A stretch of 64,000 nt of DNA from Manduca sexta (GCF_014839805.1 NC_051138.1:5454983-5518982), one strand, 5' to 3'; shown: positions 1-12,735, numbered from the stretch's first letter. Notes: generated by a model not told the origin, from the sequence alone. Numbers and translations: made by a program.

Positions 1-640
1 ATAGTAAAAAGATCAAGTGGAGCTGAATTTGTATCCTCTCCGACTTGAACTTCCGAACGAATTGAGGGAAGCGAGATATTGGATCTATTCTGAAAAAAAT
101 ATATTATGTAAATATTATAGGATGCACATGATGGTAGGATGTCTAAAAATATCGACAGTAGCTTTTTGAGTTAGGGAAAGTAAATGGAGTAACGTATACT
201 TAGGTACAGTTTCCTTCTAGCCGTATATACCGTAATAACAATTTTACTTATATTTTGAAATGATTGTATTGGGACAGGTAACTCGTGTTTCCAAAAAACG
301 CGAAATAAGACGCCGCGACAACAGGTTCTTCAAATAACATAATTTTGAGCTAATAATACGAAGATTGTGTAAGGTTATAAGAATTTTTACCTTTCCCTTT
401 TTCATTTTTGGTCGTATTTTGGTGGAATAAAATCGCTTTTTTATGTTTGATTGAACAATTTAACGTGTGTATCAAAGAGAATTATAATATATATGGAGTG
501 TGTATAGAGTTAATTTTTTTATACATTTTATATTTGTCAGATATACTAGAAAGGTTTAGTTCAAAGAGAATTATAATATATAATACGGCAGGTTTACCTT
601 TTCTGTAGTATGAGTATAATGCTTTTTGGTTCATCGATAT
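1..640. other. AT-rich intergenic stretch, no gene seen
   Basis: The short ORFs here have no recognisable domain and skewed, low-complexity composition. A short motif (aaagagaattataatatat) occurs twice near 474 and 560. The last five bases (GATAT, 636-640) are the left target duplication of the Copia element that follows. Confidence 0.6.
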
Positions 641-799
641 TGTTAGATCATAGATTAGTCGTTTTATATGTAATGTCACAATTATAAAAAATAAAATGTA
701 CTGACACTCTGGTCTGTTGTCTTGTATTGACAAGACGTATTTTATTTCGCATTACCTATATAAATTTCTGATTTCTTCTATTTAAAGTAATATTTATCA
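641..799 (+). repeat. Left LTR of the Copia element
   Basis: This is a 159-base TG...CA repeat whose partner lies at 1749-1907. The two look essentially identical by eye, which suggests recent insertion. Confidence 0.9.
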
Positions 800-945
800 G
801 GTTATGGGTCATTATTACTCCGTAAAAGATTAAATCAGTTTTTTACCGAAATAGTCGCGCGATTAAATGGGATAAAATTGATAAAGATTCACCGGTCAAC
901 CACGAGCGACATTTTGTTCTAGAAGTTTTTCAGCGAACTGCAAAA

Positions 946-1548
946 ATGAATTCACAAATATCCATTGGTACTATCGAGAAGTTAATTGGCAGAGAAAATT
1001 ATCCAACGTGGAAATTCGCCGTTAAAAACTATTTGGAACATGAGGAGCTGTAGGACACTATTGAACCGGGTGCGGACTACAAACATGATGTCAAAAAGGA
1101 TACAAAAGCAAGACCTAAACTAATATTACTAATTGATCCCATTAATTATGTCCACGTACAGGAGGCGACTACGGCGAAACAGGTATGGTCGAAATTAGAG
1201 CAAGTCTTTGATGACTCCGGGCTCAGCAGAAAAGTAGGTTTATTACGAGAATTAATAACAACTACTTTAGATAATAGCTCTAGTGTTGAGGATTATATTA
1301 ATAAGGTGATGACAGCAGCACACAAGCTCAGAAATATAAACTTTGTAGTAGGAGACGAGTGGCTCGGTACATTGCTACTCGCTGGCCTCCCTGAAGTCTA
1401 CAAACCGATGATTATGGCTATAGAAAGCTCTGGTGTGCCCGTTAGCGCTGATTTTGTCAAAACGAAGTTATTACAAGACGTCAAAGTCTCAGAATCCTCA
1501 GCCTATTATGTCAATGGGAAAGGAAATGAAACAACAATTGAAAAGTAG
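946..1548 (+). pseudogene. Copia gag remnant with in-frame stop
   Basis: The reading frame opens at an ATG at 946 and runs to a stop at 1546-1548. It is interrupted by a TAG at 1051-1053. The start resembles Copia Gag (IGTIEKLIGRENYPTWKF), and the later part has the UBN2-type pattern with 'KQVWSKLEQVFDDSG' and 'LLAGLPEVYKPMIMAIESSG'. No CCHC zinc knuckle is seen before the frame ends, so the fragment is shorter than a full Gag and joins the pol tail at an internal deletion. Gag packages element RNA into cytoplasmic particles; this copy should not make a full product. Confidence 0.85.
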
Positions 1549-1551
1549 TAC

Positions 1552-1761
1552 TTGACAGAGTCGTACTGTACCCGTAGCGACCATATTGACATAAAATATC
1601 ATTTTCTGCGTGAAAAGGTTTCTAAAAAGGATTTAAAAATTATGTACATGGGTACCGAAAGAATGGTGGCTGACATACTTACTAAACCTACAATACGCAT
1701 TAAATTCCAAGAATGTGTTCGAGAAATGGGACTACGTTTTGGGGAGGATGTTAGATCATAG
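1552..1761 (+). pseudogene. Copia pol C-terminal tail (RNase H end)
   Basis: The segment carries the end of the Copia polyprotein: 'HIDIKYHFLREKV', then 'MVADILTKPT' and 'KFQECVREMGL', which are standard for the last part of Copia RNase H. It directly follows the gag stop, so several kilobases of pol are absent. The frame runs into the right LTR. Confidence 0.85.
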
Positions 1762-1907
1762 ATTAGTCGTTTTATATGTAATGTCACAATTATAAAAAAT
1801 AAAATGTACTGACACTCTGGTCTGTTGTCTTGTATTGACAAGACGTATTTTATTTCGCATTACCTATATAAATTTCTGATTTCTTCTATTTAAAGTAATA
1901 TTTATCA
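1749..1907 (+). repeat. Right LTR of the Copia element
   Basis: This 159-base direct repeat matches the left LTR and is followed by GATAT, the right target duplication. Confidence 0.9.
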
Positions 1908-1912
1908 GATAT

Positions 1913-2930
1913 AACAACCTATGATTAAAAATGTTTAAATTATTGACAAGAGCATTTGTTCAAAAGTGTTATTCATAATCATCTATGAAATGCGAACGAC
2001 CGCTTGCGGTTTCGCACGCGTTAAACCTTTTCTCGATACAAAAGTGGCTAAAACCCGGATACCAGCGTCATCTATATAAAAAAAAACATAAAAAAAAATC
2101 CATTATTATCTCATGGAAGCAAAATGCCAAGATTAAAAGCATATATGTTAATCCAGAGCTTGGTCTATGTTTGTGCCAAATTTCATCCTAATCCATTAAA
2201 GTTGTGTCTCCGTTTATTTCCAACTAAAATCTAATAGGAATTTGTGAAGTAAGGAGTTTGTACATTTATAACACTCTTTACTCTTTTAATAGTTGCTACT
2301 GGCGACTAGAGTTATTATTCTCTATTACTTTGTAAAATGGTAATTGTATTCTATGAATTACATACATACCATAATTATTGATGCTATAATGAATATAATT
2401 TAACTTATTCTTTATTATCATTTATTGTTTACCTAGTTTCACGTTAAATAATTTAATAGAATTTAGCAGAGTTTCAGTTACGCGAAATTTAAATTTAAAT
2501 GAAACTATATAAAAGACATATTTATATCTATTTTTTAAAAAAATCAAAACAATATAATTTTATGTCCAAAAAGAATATTAAACATGACATGAATATTTGG
2601 ATTTGCCCATGTTTATTGCACCAGTAATAAAACATGACCACTGCAAATGTCATCACCTCATCTCGTTTTCTATTTTTAGAAATAAAATTGTCATTAATCT
2701 CTCAAGGACTTCGGACCAATTGAGAATCTATATTTATCTATACCGGTAGAGGGAAAATTGCAGGTTTGTAGGCTAATCTCTAACAGAAAGCTACATTATT
2801 CCTGAGTGATATGGGTTACTTTATATCCCGTAAAAACTTTTCACGAGGGTGGAGCCGCGTACAAAAGCATTTTGTCATAATTTTGTTTATTGTAAGATCA
2901 ATGAATACAAAATTATATAGTTTATTTACT
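1913..2930. other. Intergenic, no gene; one repeat-like patch
   Basis: I see no coding signal. The stretch around 2740-2880 ('attattcctgagtgatatgg' and 'cccgtaaaaacttttcacga') resembles the common lepidopteran 'cgggataaaagt' interspersed repeat that recurs near 13.0, 46.4, 59.7 and 61.8 kb. Confidence 0.5.
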
Positions 2931-3262
2931 ACTTAATAATAATAATAATATCAGCCCTGTATTATATACTTGCCCACTGCTGAGCACGGGCCTCCTATAC
3001 TACTGAGAGGGATTAGGCCTTAGTCCACCACGCTGGCCTAGTGCGGGTTGGTAGACTTCACACACCTTCGAAATTCCTATAGAGAACTTCTCAGATGTGC
3101 AGGTTTCCTCACGATGTTTTCCTTCACCGTTAAAGCGAACGATAAATTCACAAAGAATACACACATGATTTTTAGAAAAGTCAGAGGTGTGTGCCCTTGG
3201 GATTTGAACCTGCGGACATTCGTCTCGGCAGTCCGTTCCACACCCAACTAGGCTATCGACTA
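2931..3262 (-). mobile_element. tRNA-derived SINE with (ATT)n tail
   Basis: On the minus strand the element starts with a tRNA-like head (tagttgggtgtgg..., then a B-box-like GGTTCAAATCC) and ends in an ATT repeat. Related copies lie at 4995-5243, 12417-12735 and 15781-16044. Short ORFs in it are artefacts. Confidence 0.75.
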
Positions 3263-4571
3263 CTTTATGTTATATATTTACTACTTAATGTTTACTAATT
3301 AGTAAGGAAACATACCTTAGTATTCTCTCTAAGAATTTCAAAGGTATGTGATGCATGCCAAATGAAGTTGTGCAAGGACGATGAGACGCACAACAAAATG
3401 TTTTTAGTAGTTGGGTATAAAATCTGGATCTTTTATAAAAACAATTATTGAGATAATGATTTCTTATATTTACGCGAATGTTAGACATTAAAACTATATT
3501 ATAAAATTTAAAATGATTGAGATCTTTTATAGAACGACAGAATTGCTAATTATGCCAATAATTTTTATAAATAACTAAGCTTGAGGAGGGAGGATTGTTT
3601 TTGATTGAAGAAATACATCCTAATAACGGCATAATTTTACCGATTTTAAATTATATACATTTTTATCATTTAAAGTATTTCTAATTTCCTTTAGTGCCTA
3701 AGGAACGTTTCAGAATTATTTCTGTGTATTGGTTAAACAGTATGAGTAATTATTATAAAGAAGTTATTAAAGGGTGTACCAATTGTAATACAAAGTGGTA
3801 AAAAAAACACAAAAACTTGTACTATTTTGTAACACATATAAAAATTTATTGACTAAAAATAGACTTACAAATAAATTAACTTGTTTATTTATATTTTTAA
3901 ATTTATTTTATGGGGTTATGCGTCTTTATTTAACGTGATTAACAAGAATGTTGATAGAAGTTTTAATAAAAAAAAACACATCGAATTGATAACCATCCCC
4001 TTTTTCTGGAGTCGATTAAAAATAACTAAAAGACATTAAAATTAAAATGGACGATTACTTATTTAAGCAGAAGAAGATACTTATTTATACCGAAATAAAA
4101 TAAAGTAATACTTCGGGCCTGTTTCACAAGATTCAAGTACATACATACATTTTATTTGACAGTTATATTAAACAGCTAATGTAGAAAGTACCTATCTTAT
4201 TACCATTTATTTAGGAGCATAGATCAGAAGATTCACTTGTATATGGTCGCCTGGATATATGTGACGAGTAGAATTTACTCAGAATTTGTTACACACACCC
4301 TAAGTCTCTAAAGTAGGGATTGGACTGTCCTAAAGACGAAACGAAAAGACGAAACGACCAAATAAAAATGCTTTATGTTATCGATCTCGCGCTTTAACGA
4401 AAATTTGCAATGAAAGAAAACAATTGCGATTTCCAAAAAATTTAGATGACTGCATTATTTTATAAAAAAAGGGAATTATTATATTTAACACGTATCTATC
4501 ACTAGCAAGCCTATATTTAAATTGCACTTCACTGCTAGATTTCCTGAAGAAACTACTTATTTATCATTCGT
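3263..4571. other. Intergenic 3' of methyltransferase A
   Basis: This is AT-rich sequence with no recognisable coding region or element. It lies directly downstream of the stop codon of methyltransferase A. Confidence 0.5.
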
Positions 4572-7500
4572 TCATTTAAAGCAATGTACCACGAGAAGGT
4601 TGTAGTTTATTTTCACGGCGCCAGTTTGTTCGTCTATGAGTTTCATGTCTTGCGTGACTTTTACGAAGTCGTCCAAAAATTCTGGCCAAATATCTTCAGG
4701 GATTACGAACGGATTTATTGCAGTGACCAAAGCTGAAAACAAAATTAACAATAAGATGTCTTTCCGGAGCTATAATTTTCGTGGGTGGGCCCAGGGGAGG
4801 TATTGACGATATCTATACACCGTCATTTAAAATTAGAAAGAAATAAAGTCTATTTTTGAGACAAACCTATTTTCTTAATGAATGATTAGAGAAAAATAAT
4901 GTAATAGTTAAAATAAAATTCATGAGAGTTGCCACAATACAAATATTGTCATTCATGTAAAACATACTGTTATTGAAAATATTTCTAGTTCTATCTAGTT
5001 GGTTGTGGAACAGACTGTCGAGTCGAATGTCTTCAGGTTCAAATCCCAAGGGCACACACCTCTGACTTGCCTAAAAAATGATGTGTGTATTCTTTGTGAA
5101 TTATTGCTTGCTTTAACGGCGAAGGAAAACATCGTGAGGAAACCCTGCATACCTGAGGAATTCTCTATAGAAATTTTCGAGGGTCGTGCCCAGCAGTGGG
5201 ACAGTATATAAAACAGGGCTGATATGATTACTATATTATTATTGAAAATAAAAAAAAGGCCATGTAATACTGTTTATACAAAAGGTATTAAAGATTCAAC
5301 TTACCCTTTATTGCGTCCAGGCTTTTGTAATCGTAAACCATTTGCTTACATTTTACTTCGATTTCGTTAAACCCAATACTCTTTAGTATTTTATTTAGCT
5401 CTTTCTCCGGATCCTGAATCAATAAAAAATTTGTATTATGAGTAGTATTATAAAAGTCCTTCAACATCTATTACATCCTCTCCGAGGCAATTTTTGTGCA
5501 TTCGGTCTCCATACCAAATGCACGCCCAAGCATGGGGGAACATTTCTCGATCCCAAAAAAATATATTATCAATCACGCACCCGATAGTTCCAGAAAGGCG
5601 AGGCAAAAGTATCGAAATCTTTTAGTAAGGACCTCCATTTCGGCGATTTCGACAATGCGTAGAATAGAGTGTAGATATGAGAATATCCCAAAAACATTAC
5701 AAAACATTCCCCATTCTTCGATAACATGTTGTATATATTAGTAAACGCTTTCCTGAAACATAGGTCTATATTAGTATCAGGCATCAGTCTTAAAAACTGA
5801 TTTAATTTTGATAAATGATAATTATACTTACTCTTGATTTCTCACCCATTGAAAAGTATAAAACGAAAAGGTGTTATCAAAAGCATCCCTTAAATTGTCA
5901 GGCAAATTTCCCTCTATGTTGAGTGGAATGAATTTCAATCGATTATCTCCATATGTTTTATTTGCAAATTCAATAGATTTTTTATTAATGTCGGAGCCGA
6001 CGAGTATTTTATATTTCTCTGGCAGATATTTGGATAATATTTTGGTAACACTGCCATCAGCGCTACCAACATCAATCACTCTTGGATTTCTTACTTTAAA
6101 TTTAAGTTTTGACGAATACTCTTCTAGTAATTGTATCGCATCTCGTCTCGTGACGTCATTCGCACTGTTGTAAAGTTCAGCGTCGTCATTCATGTGTATT
6201 CTTAAATCATAATAACATAGTTTAACAGAATCAATAAAAACATTTCTGATTAAAATGAGTAAGATAATTATAATTAATTGTACCTAATTATTTTAGCGGT
6301 AACTAATTGAGCGACATATTTATTTTAACTGAAAAATGATGTCTATGTTTTACCCAATAAAAATTGAAGCAACAAATACAAGAAAATCCTTATATTTAAT
6401 CAGAATCAACTGTTATATTCCTATTTAGTTAATGTTATGCAATATTTTCTGGAATATGTAAAAGCTATTGCATTTACTGGTAGATATCTCATATGTGAGA
6501 GTACGCTTGGGTAGGTACCACCGCAATGTCTATTTTTGCCGTCAAGCAGCAGTGTGTAGTCATTGTTGTGTTCCAGTTTGAAGGACATTGTAGCCCGTGT
6601 AACCACTGGACATGATGAGATTTAACATCTCAGGATAGCGAGCGCAGGGGAGTACCAAACAATACTTTGCAATTCAAGGTGTTGTATGGTGTTTCTACTA
6701 TCTATGGCCGGTCATAACGCTTATCATCAGGCGAACGGCCAGCTCGTCTCCTCTTTCAAAGCTAAAAAAACCTCGATTCTTTTACGTAAAAAAGATTTTT
6801 TTTAGATTAGTAAATTATATTGGGTATAAAATTTCCTAATACCAGCCCTGTATTATGTAGATGTAGGTACTGTTGGGCACGGACCTACTTTACTTTGAGA
6901 AAATTTTTGATCTTACTCCAATATGTTGGCCTAATGGCGGTTGGCGGACTTCTTTCCCAACTAGGCTAGCGTATAGCTTTCGTGCTAACGTTCACCATTA
7001 ATAAAAACCTGCAGTAACGATTGATTTTTCATTCATCCGATAAAATAAAATGTATCTATTAAATTAAATATAACCTTACTAATTAATTAATTAATTTATA
7101 ATTTATATTGGCCAAAGAAGAATTATTATTATTTAAATTGTTGTTAATTTCTGTTTTTAATTTTAATAATTTTAGAGATAATAATAATTTTTATATATTT
7201 TTTATAGTTCTTACTTAATTCCAAAATATGTCATGTTTAAACTACTTTTTTTTTTTTTATTGTTCGATACGTTATGTCTTTCTTTCTTTTTATTTTCTTA
7301 AATACTTAATGCATGCTGTGTCTCCTTAGATGTAAGATGCACATTGTTTTATACCATATTTTATTTTTAGTTAAGCGGTAATTGATTTATGTGTTATCTT
7401 TTTTGGAGAACCTATAATAAATAAATAATTTGATAGTGAATCATTTTGCTGCCACTTCATACATAATTTATTAAAATTTATTTTTGTCTTATTTTATCTG

Positions 7501-7645
7501 ATGGTTGAAAAATCAGCACTAAACAATATAAATTTATAACACTTTAAATAACAACTTTAAAAGAAAATATAAATAAATAGACGGGTACATACCTTTGCGA
7601 ATACATATTTTCCTCTGTAATACGCCCATATTGTTCGATGGCCAT
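4572..7645 (-). CDS. JHAMT-like methyltransferase A (five exons)
   Basis: Exons on the minus strand are 7645-7593, 6200-5832, 5752-5581, 5413-5305 and 4732-4572, all with GT/AG borders, giving 287 codons plus TGA. The family uses S-adenosylmethionine to methylate the carboxyl group of juvenile hormone acids or farnesoic acid in the cytosol. SAM motif I reads VIDVGSADGSVT (about residues 59-70); LVGSDIN supplies the acidic ribose-binding position. The motifs HI...FSFYTFQWVRNQE and FVMFLGYSHI resemble canonical JHAMT more than those of copies B-D. The first exon encodes MAIEQYGRITEENMYSQ with a good start context; it joins in phase to a second exon whose own ATG (6193) is the alternative start. 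No stop or frameshift is seen. The exact substrate is not shown by sequence. A SINE sits in the fourth intron. Confidence 0.88.
4995..5243 (+). mobile_element. SINE within the last intron of gene A
   Basis: The head 'ctagttggttgtggaacaga', the B-box-like GGTTCAAATCC and the ATT tail match the SINE at 12417. Its 3' half has an internal deletion compared with that copy. It lies between exons 4 and 5 of methyltransferase A, in the opposite orientation. Confidence 0.75.
6470..6772 (+). repeat. ~300-bp lepidopteran interspersed repeat
   Basis: The sequence runs from 'tggtagatatctcatatgtg' to 'cgaacggccagctcgtctcc' and has relatives at 14195, 34890, 35155, 40320 and 43690. It is non-coding and lies in the first intron of gene A. 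I cannot assign its class; a SINE or MITE is possible. Confidence 0.6.
6838..6985 (-). mobile_element. Degenerate SINE fragment
   Basis: Here 'taccagccctgtattatgta' and 'ggcggttggcggacttcttt' match the 3' half of the SINE family seen at 2931, with internal deletions. It lies in the first intron of gene A. Confidence 0.55.
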
Positions 7646-7680
7646 CTTGAAAGTCGCTAAAAATAATACTGGCTACCTTA

Positions 7681-7695
7681 ACTGCGACTTATATA
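7681..7695 (-). promoter_or_regulatory. TATA-type promoter of gene A
   Basis: On the minus strand TATATAAG (7695-7688) is followed by CGCAGTT and then, about 25 bases downstream, by another CAGT. The first coding exon starts about 40-50 bases downstream. Similar TATA/CAGT arrangements precede genes B, C and D. Confidence 0.55.
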
Positions 7696-7699
7696 TTCA

Positions 7700-8856
7700 G
7701 CATTTTAGAGATCCTCTGGTCGCGTTTAGTAGTAAAAACGTTTTTATAAATCGGATTTCGACGTCTGTTAATAATTATATATTAACGATTGTTTCAGTAG
7801 CGTAGCTCAAGATGTTTTTATTACATAGATACGTTGTCCGAGCTCAATACTGGCAAAACCGAAACACGGTAATTGCCTGACATTCACTTAGCCAAGCTCC
7901 AACCAGTGTCGCGGCTAGTCGTCTTACTAATTTTTTGTATTTTTATACATAATATGCCTTCCTGTGTTCTAGACGATGTACAAATTATACTGCAACTGTG
8001 AATAAAAAAATTAAATCGTTTCATAGGTTAGTAATAAGTATATACTATTATACTTATTTTTTAACTAATAAATGCATTTTTTTTACTATTATGTCGAAGG
8101 TGGTCGTCGCTCGGACCGTATCAATGCGAGCTGCTAGGGGAAGATGGGTAATGAATGTACCAGGCTTTATTAACCTATCATTTTTGAATTATACACGGTG
8201 AAATTATAGTCATTTTGGAACTAAAATGTGGTTACTTACAACAATCTGTCGGACCAAAAAAAATTGTGAATTAATTGTATTGTTGATAATAAAAAACAAT
8301 GTTTTCGTTAATATTATTTTTCACTGGCTTGTGTTTGATAATGATAGTAACGTGACAATTGTTCAAAGTTATGAATGGCACCGATCGTAGTGACTGTAGT
8401 AGCACGAGTGAGATTTAGTTGCATTATGTGCCACGAGTTGTCACTATACGAAAACATTAAAAATGTCAATTAAATATATTTTTTATTTTATTATATTTGT
8501 ATTTTTTTAACATATTGATACAGAATTTATTTTTTTTTGGTTTCAAAACGACTGTAAAATCACGGTGGTTAATAACACTGTATGAAATAACCATATTATA
8601 TTTACGTAATAGTTGAATGGAATGCATCAAATACTTGTAAATATTTACACTATTGTGCTTTTGTTTGAGTAATAGAATCCCTAAACATGGACTGCTATTA
8701 ATTCATTACATTATGGACATTTAAATATATAAATATATATATTTTTTAATTTAAAGAATGCATTTTTTTATGAAAAATATGTTGTACTATTTTACTCGAT
8801 TCAAATTTAAACTTAACTAACACGAATAAAATCACGGCACTAATCGTAACTCTCGA

Positions 8857-8921
<65 letters not shown>

Positions 8922-10090
8922 TTTTCTAATGAATGTATGTTGAATCTGAATCTACGACGCGTCTATTTGTAATACGTCATTGGCATAGTTGTATTTTTTT
9001 GTACTTTGTATAAGACTCAGAATAATACCGAAATGAGCATGGCGTGCGTTCCTTGCCTGAAAAAGGCATTATCTTTATTGTTTAATATAAATAACATGCT
9101 TTTCATATATGCTAATTTATATATTACCTTGAATTACAAAACGTTGACCACAAAAACACAAGTCCGTGTATTAATTCGATTATAATCGGGTGTAGGTATA
9201 TTATCTATATTACATATTTTGTTTGTTTCAAAATATGCAAATTTTAAAATATTTATGTTCCCACATTATATATGAGCGTTATAGTACATTAAACATGGCA
9301 TTCTATTTTTTACAGATATATTTATTGAATGTACAAAAATTTTGGAAATTAGTTATTTTAATTTAGTTAGTCAAAATGAATATTTATTTCCATTTATTAC
9401 AGAATAGATAAAAATAAAAATTGACTTCACAGTGTGGTGCGCGCCACCGCGGCTGTAATTAAGACAAAGTAAATAATTCCTAATAATATCAAAGCGGAAG
9501 CTGCGGATAATAAATTTCAAAATAATTGCCTATTTTTATTGTTTTGTCGATAATTAATTGGTTTAGTACTTGATTTGTTTAAATAAGTATTTAAATTAAT
9601 GTCATAAGAAACAATTAAATGTAGTCTCTGCCAGTCGTCACACATAAACCACTCGATGTACCCGGGGAACGATGTGTTACCGCCATCAGTTATTTTTTTG
9701 GTTTCTAAATCGAATTGGTTTTGAAATATAACAAGCAGAACATGATTGTGGTCTCTTATACAAAGTATGATGCATTAGGTATTATGTTTCTAACTTATTC
9801 GTTCTTGCATTATCTATTTTATTTATCATTAATACTTCTTGAACACGAGTATTTCCAACGAAAACAATTAATTATAATTATGTGTCTGACCGCCGGCGGT
9901 GCTCTAGGCCCTAGCATTGTTCCATTTTTGTTAAGATGTACCAATTTTGTCATTATAAAGCAATAGTGCTACAATAAATAATAATAACAATAGCTTAGTA
10001 CCCTATACACATACACAAAAAATAGGTATAAGTGTTGAATAAAGATAAATTTAAAGGTTGGATAATGTCTTTATAAACGTATTTTATATA
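7700..10090. other. Intergenic, AT-rich, no gene seen
   Basis: There is no supported ORF. A pure TA microsatellite lies inside. The patch at 9890-9990 ('gtctgaccgccggcggtgct' then ATA-rich tail) looks like an interspersed repeat end, not coding DNA. Confidence 0.5.
8861..8919. repeat. (TA)n microsatellite
   Basis: About 59 bases of uninterrupted TA dinucleotide are present. Confidence 0.98.
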
Positions 10091-10790
10091 CAGGGTGTCC
10101 CAGAAAGTAGTGTCAAGCGGAGGTCCAGAGATAGAGCACCTCTTGAGGTATCCGAATCACTCCCATGTATGTATGTTCCGCGATTTTTCATAGTTTTCGA
10201 GTTATGAATAATTTTCTGATTTTTTGAGAATTTTCGATTTAAACGATTAAATGTTTTTTTTTTTTAAAATAGAAGAGTTATTCGAGATTTTTTTATTGCA
10301 GCTAAATTTTCATTAGTTGTTCTTTTTTGCTAAAAACAATCAGCTTCGTAACTTTAATGAAAATTAGGAAAATGTTGATGTAAAGTGAAAAACTTACGTT
10401 CTATGAATTATGACTTAAATTTTCTTCTTGAAATTAAAAAACTAAACAGATGACTTTGTGGTTCTAAGGTAGGTCAAAAACTTCTCCAGACTCTCAACTT
10501 ACATATTCATTAAAAAAATATAGTCATTAAAGAAATATATTATAGTCTTTCATGGGAGCTATTTTGGCTAAACTAAGCCTTAAAAGACAGCAAGGTCTAA
10601 AATTCTTAAAATTTGCCATTAGATTACAATTTTTTTTTTTACTTCTCATTACTCCTAAGGTTAATTAGTTTGTAAATGAACCGAAAATGACTGCAAGAAA
10701 GCTATAAGTGAAACATTTGGCAGATTCTTGTGTTTTTAGTTCAATTAATTTTGAATAATTCGTTCTCGTTGTTTAAAGTATGTCTTTACG
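10091..10790 (+). repeat. Interspersed element starting CAGGGTGTCCC (copy 1)
   Basis: The block starts CAGGGTGTCCCagaaag and shares about 650 bases with 19349-20000. Both contain 'gtcaagcggaggtccagaga' and end near 'tgattcgttctcg'. The boundary motif resembles transposon termini, but no matching inverted end was found. Confidence 0.7.
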
Positions 10791-10899
10791 AAATTATTTA
10801 ACGAATGGAGGAAAGTGCATACGCACAAGCTGCAAAGATAGTAGTACCAATGGTAGAAGTAAAAGATGGAATTTTCGATGGACCACTAATTATAAAATG

Positions 10900-11215
10900 A
10901 ATAAATGATGAACATTTTATTGAAAGTTTGACATCCACTGAAAAAACGCCTGGAATGAGTTTATTTGGCTCGTAAAAAACTTTTTAGGAAATAAGAAGCT
11001 CGTTGACTTCCCTGACCACGTCAAGCAGTTACTATTATACTTTTAGCAACTTGGATGCAACATGAGCATTAAGATGCATTTCCTTAGAGATTTAAGCGAG
11101 GAGCAGGGAGAACGCTTTCATCAGGAAATTCGCGCCATGGAGGGGTGCTACCAGGGTCATTAGAGTGAAAGTATGATGGCTGACCACTGTTGGATTATAC
11201 AGAATAGTAGTAAAA
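10900..11215 (+). pseudogene. Decayed fragment of an arthropod multicopy protein family
   Basis: In one frame the segment reads 'WNEFIWLVKNFLGNKKLVDF' and, later, 'LSEEQGERFHQEIRAMEGCY' and 'SESMMADHCWI', with several stops between and within. The same family occurs, better preserved, on the minus strand at 49119-49902 (SEEQEERFYQDVMDFERHYQ). I know this pattern from repetitive hypothetical proteins of insects and other arthropods; its function is unknown to me. It directly follows the CAGGGTGTCCC element and may belong to it. Confidence 0.6.
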
Positions 11216-11756
11216 CTTCTTCAAGAACTCATTCAAGAAAGTCACATAAAATAAAGTTTTGTTCTAATTAGATAGTTAAATAAATTGTTATATGATGGGA
11301 AAGTATGTTTTTTTTTTTATAAAAATAGCTACCCTTAATATTTTAAAAAGGAGAGCTGCTAGCAAAAATCTGAGTACAGATTTAGAATCAGGGTAGAAAA
11401 TGCAGCGAGATCCATAAAAAACGTTCCGTACAACAAAAATGCTGTTGTGTTGTATAATTACAGTGAAATTGAAAATAAAATAAATTAGGCATTGTTCGCA
11501 AATTTACATAGGAAATAAGTAGTTTCCCGTCAATCTCAAGATAGCAGAATCCAAATTTGTTATTAAATACGATGCTCTGTATAAAAATTATCATGATTCA
11601 TGTCTGCCAAAATTGTCCAAAACAGGACAGAATTTTTTACAGGCGCTCATGAATTGAAATATTTGCTTCGAATGTCATCAGGTTTTTCTCCCATATAAGT
11701 ACTTATACCGTTAGCGTACCGCTTCGTCCTTTATTTCATTTAGTCCTTTATTGATT

Positions 11757-11850
11757 GCCTGGATAGTGTAGTTGTATTGCGTGAGCGGCATAACTATCAC
11801 CCCGAGATCTCCGGTTCGATCCATGGGTCGAGTAAGGTGATATTCGGTTT
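11757..11850 (+). repeat. tRNA-like SINE head
   Basis: The A-box-like 'ggatagtgtagttgtattgc' and B-box GGTTCGATCC suggest a pol III-derived SINE. It has no acceptor-stem pairing like a true tRNA. Confidence 0.5.
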
Positions 11851-12416
11851 GTTAGTCAGTATTAGCTCAAAGTTTATAAATAAGGAAGATTCTTTATTTC
11901 CCATTTTTTGTTCATGCATTTTTAAATTTCTATTTATATTTATTACATGCCCCTTAAAGAGATATTGTTAAAATTATAGATTTGTAATTTATACTTGAGT
12001 TCCTAAAACTGGTTATCATATATAACCTAAGAGATTGGGATTGACCCTAACACGCTGGCAAGCGATTTTATTGCGGAGCGGCGCCGATAAGCATTATTTT
12101 TGCAACGGGCACGAATCGAAAACTCAACGGGTGCGCAACGTCTTCATTAACCAACGTCATTTTGTACACTCTGGTACAACAATTTTTTTCTTGAATTACA
12201 GTGTAATAAAAATTGAAGGAAAATACTTTATAAATAAAATAGTTCTATGTGTCTTATTAGCCATGAAAAATTATTTAATACAATCAACTTTGTGACCAGG
12301 TTTTTAATGCTTAATCTTCATGATCAAATATTTAAGAATTCGTACCAAGCCCTAAGGAAATAAAATAAGTATTGAAATACATATTTAGTATAAATACACG
12401 TAAAAGCGGCGATACC

Positions 12417-12735
12417 CTAGTTGGTTGTGGAACAGACTGCTGAGACGAAAGTCCGCAGGTTCAAATTCCAAAGGCACACACCTCTGACTTTTCTAAAAAA
12501 TGATGTGTGTATTCTTTGTGAATTATCGCTTGCTTTAACGGTGAAGGAAAATATCTTGAGGAAACCTGCATGTCTGAGAAGTTCTCTATAGGAATTTCGA
12601 GGGTGTTTGAAGTCTACCAATCCGCACTAGGCCAGCGTGGTGGACTAAGGCCTAATACCTCTCAGTAGTAGAGGAGGCCCGTGTCCAACAGTGGGACAGT
12701 ATATAATACAGGGTTGATATTATTATTATTATAAA
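12417..12735 (+). mobile_element. Full-length tRNA-derived SINE
   Basis: This is the most complete copy of the family: head 'ctagttggttgtggaacaga', B-box-like GGTTCAAATTC, body and an ATT-repeat tail. The minus-strand ORF over it is an artefact. Confidence 0.8.

Larger units (their letters stand above)
641..1907 (+). mobile_element. Internally deleted Copia LTR retrotransposon
   Basis: Two 159-bp direct repeats (641-799 and 1749-1907) start with TG and end with CA. They are flanked by the 5-bp duplication GATAT (636-640 and 1908-1912). Directly after the left LTR comes GGTTATGGG, which matches the Copia-type primer site complementary to an internal part of initiator-Met tRNA. A purine-rich tract (ggggagga) precedes the right LTR. 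Between the LTRs are a gag fragment and the extreme 3' end of pol; protease, integrase and most of reverse transcriptase are missing. The element therefore moved as a complete unit or was deleted internally after insertion. It cannot make its own enzymes. Confidence 0.93.

Noticed and set aside
482..1841. Paired minus-strand ORFs starting MSIQDNRPECQ at 482-733 and 1599-1841
   Set aside because: They are antisense readings of the two LTRs.
11757..11850. A tRNA gene
   Set aside because: A- and B-box-like words are present, but no cloverleaf or acceptor stem can be drawn; it is SINE-like.
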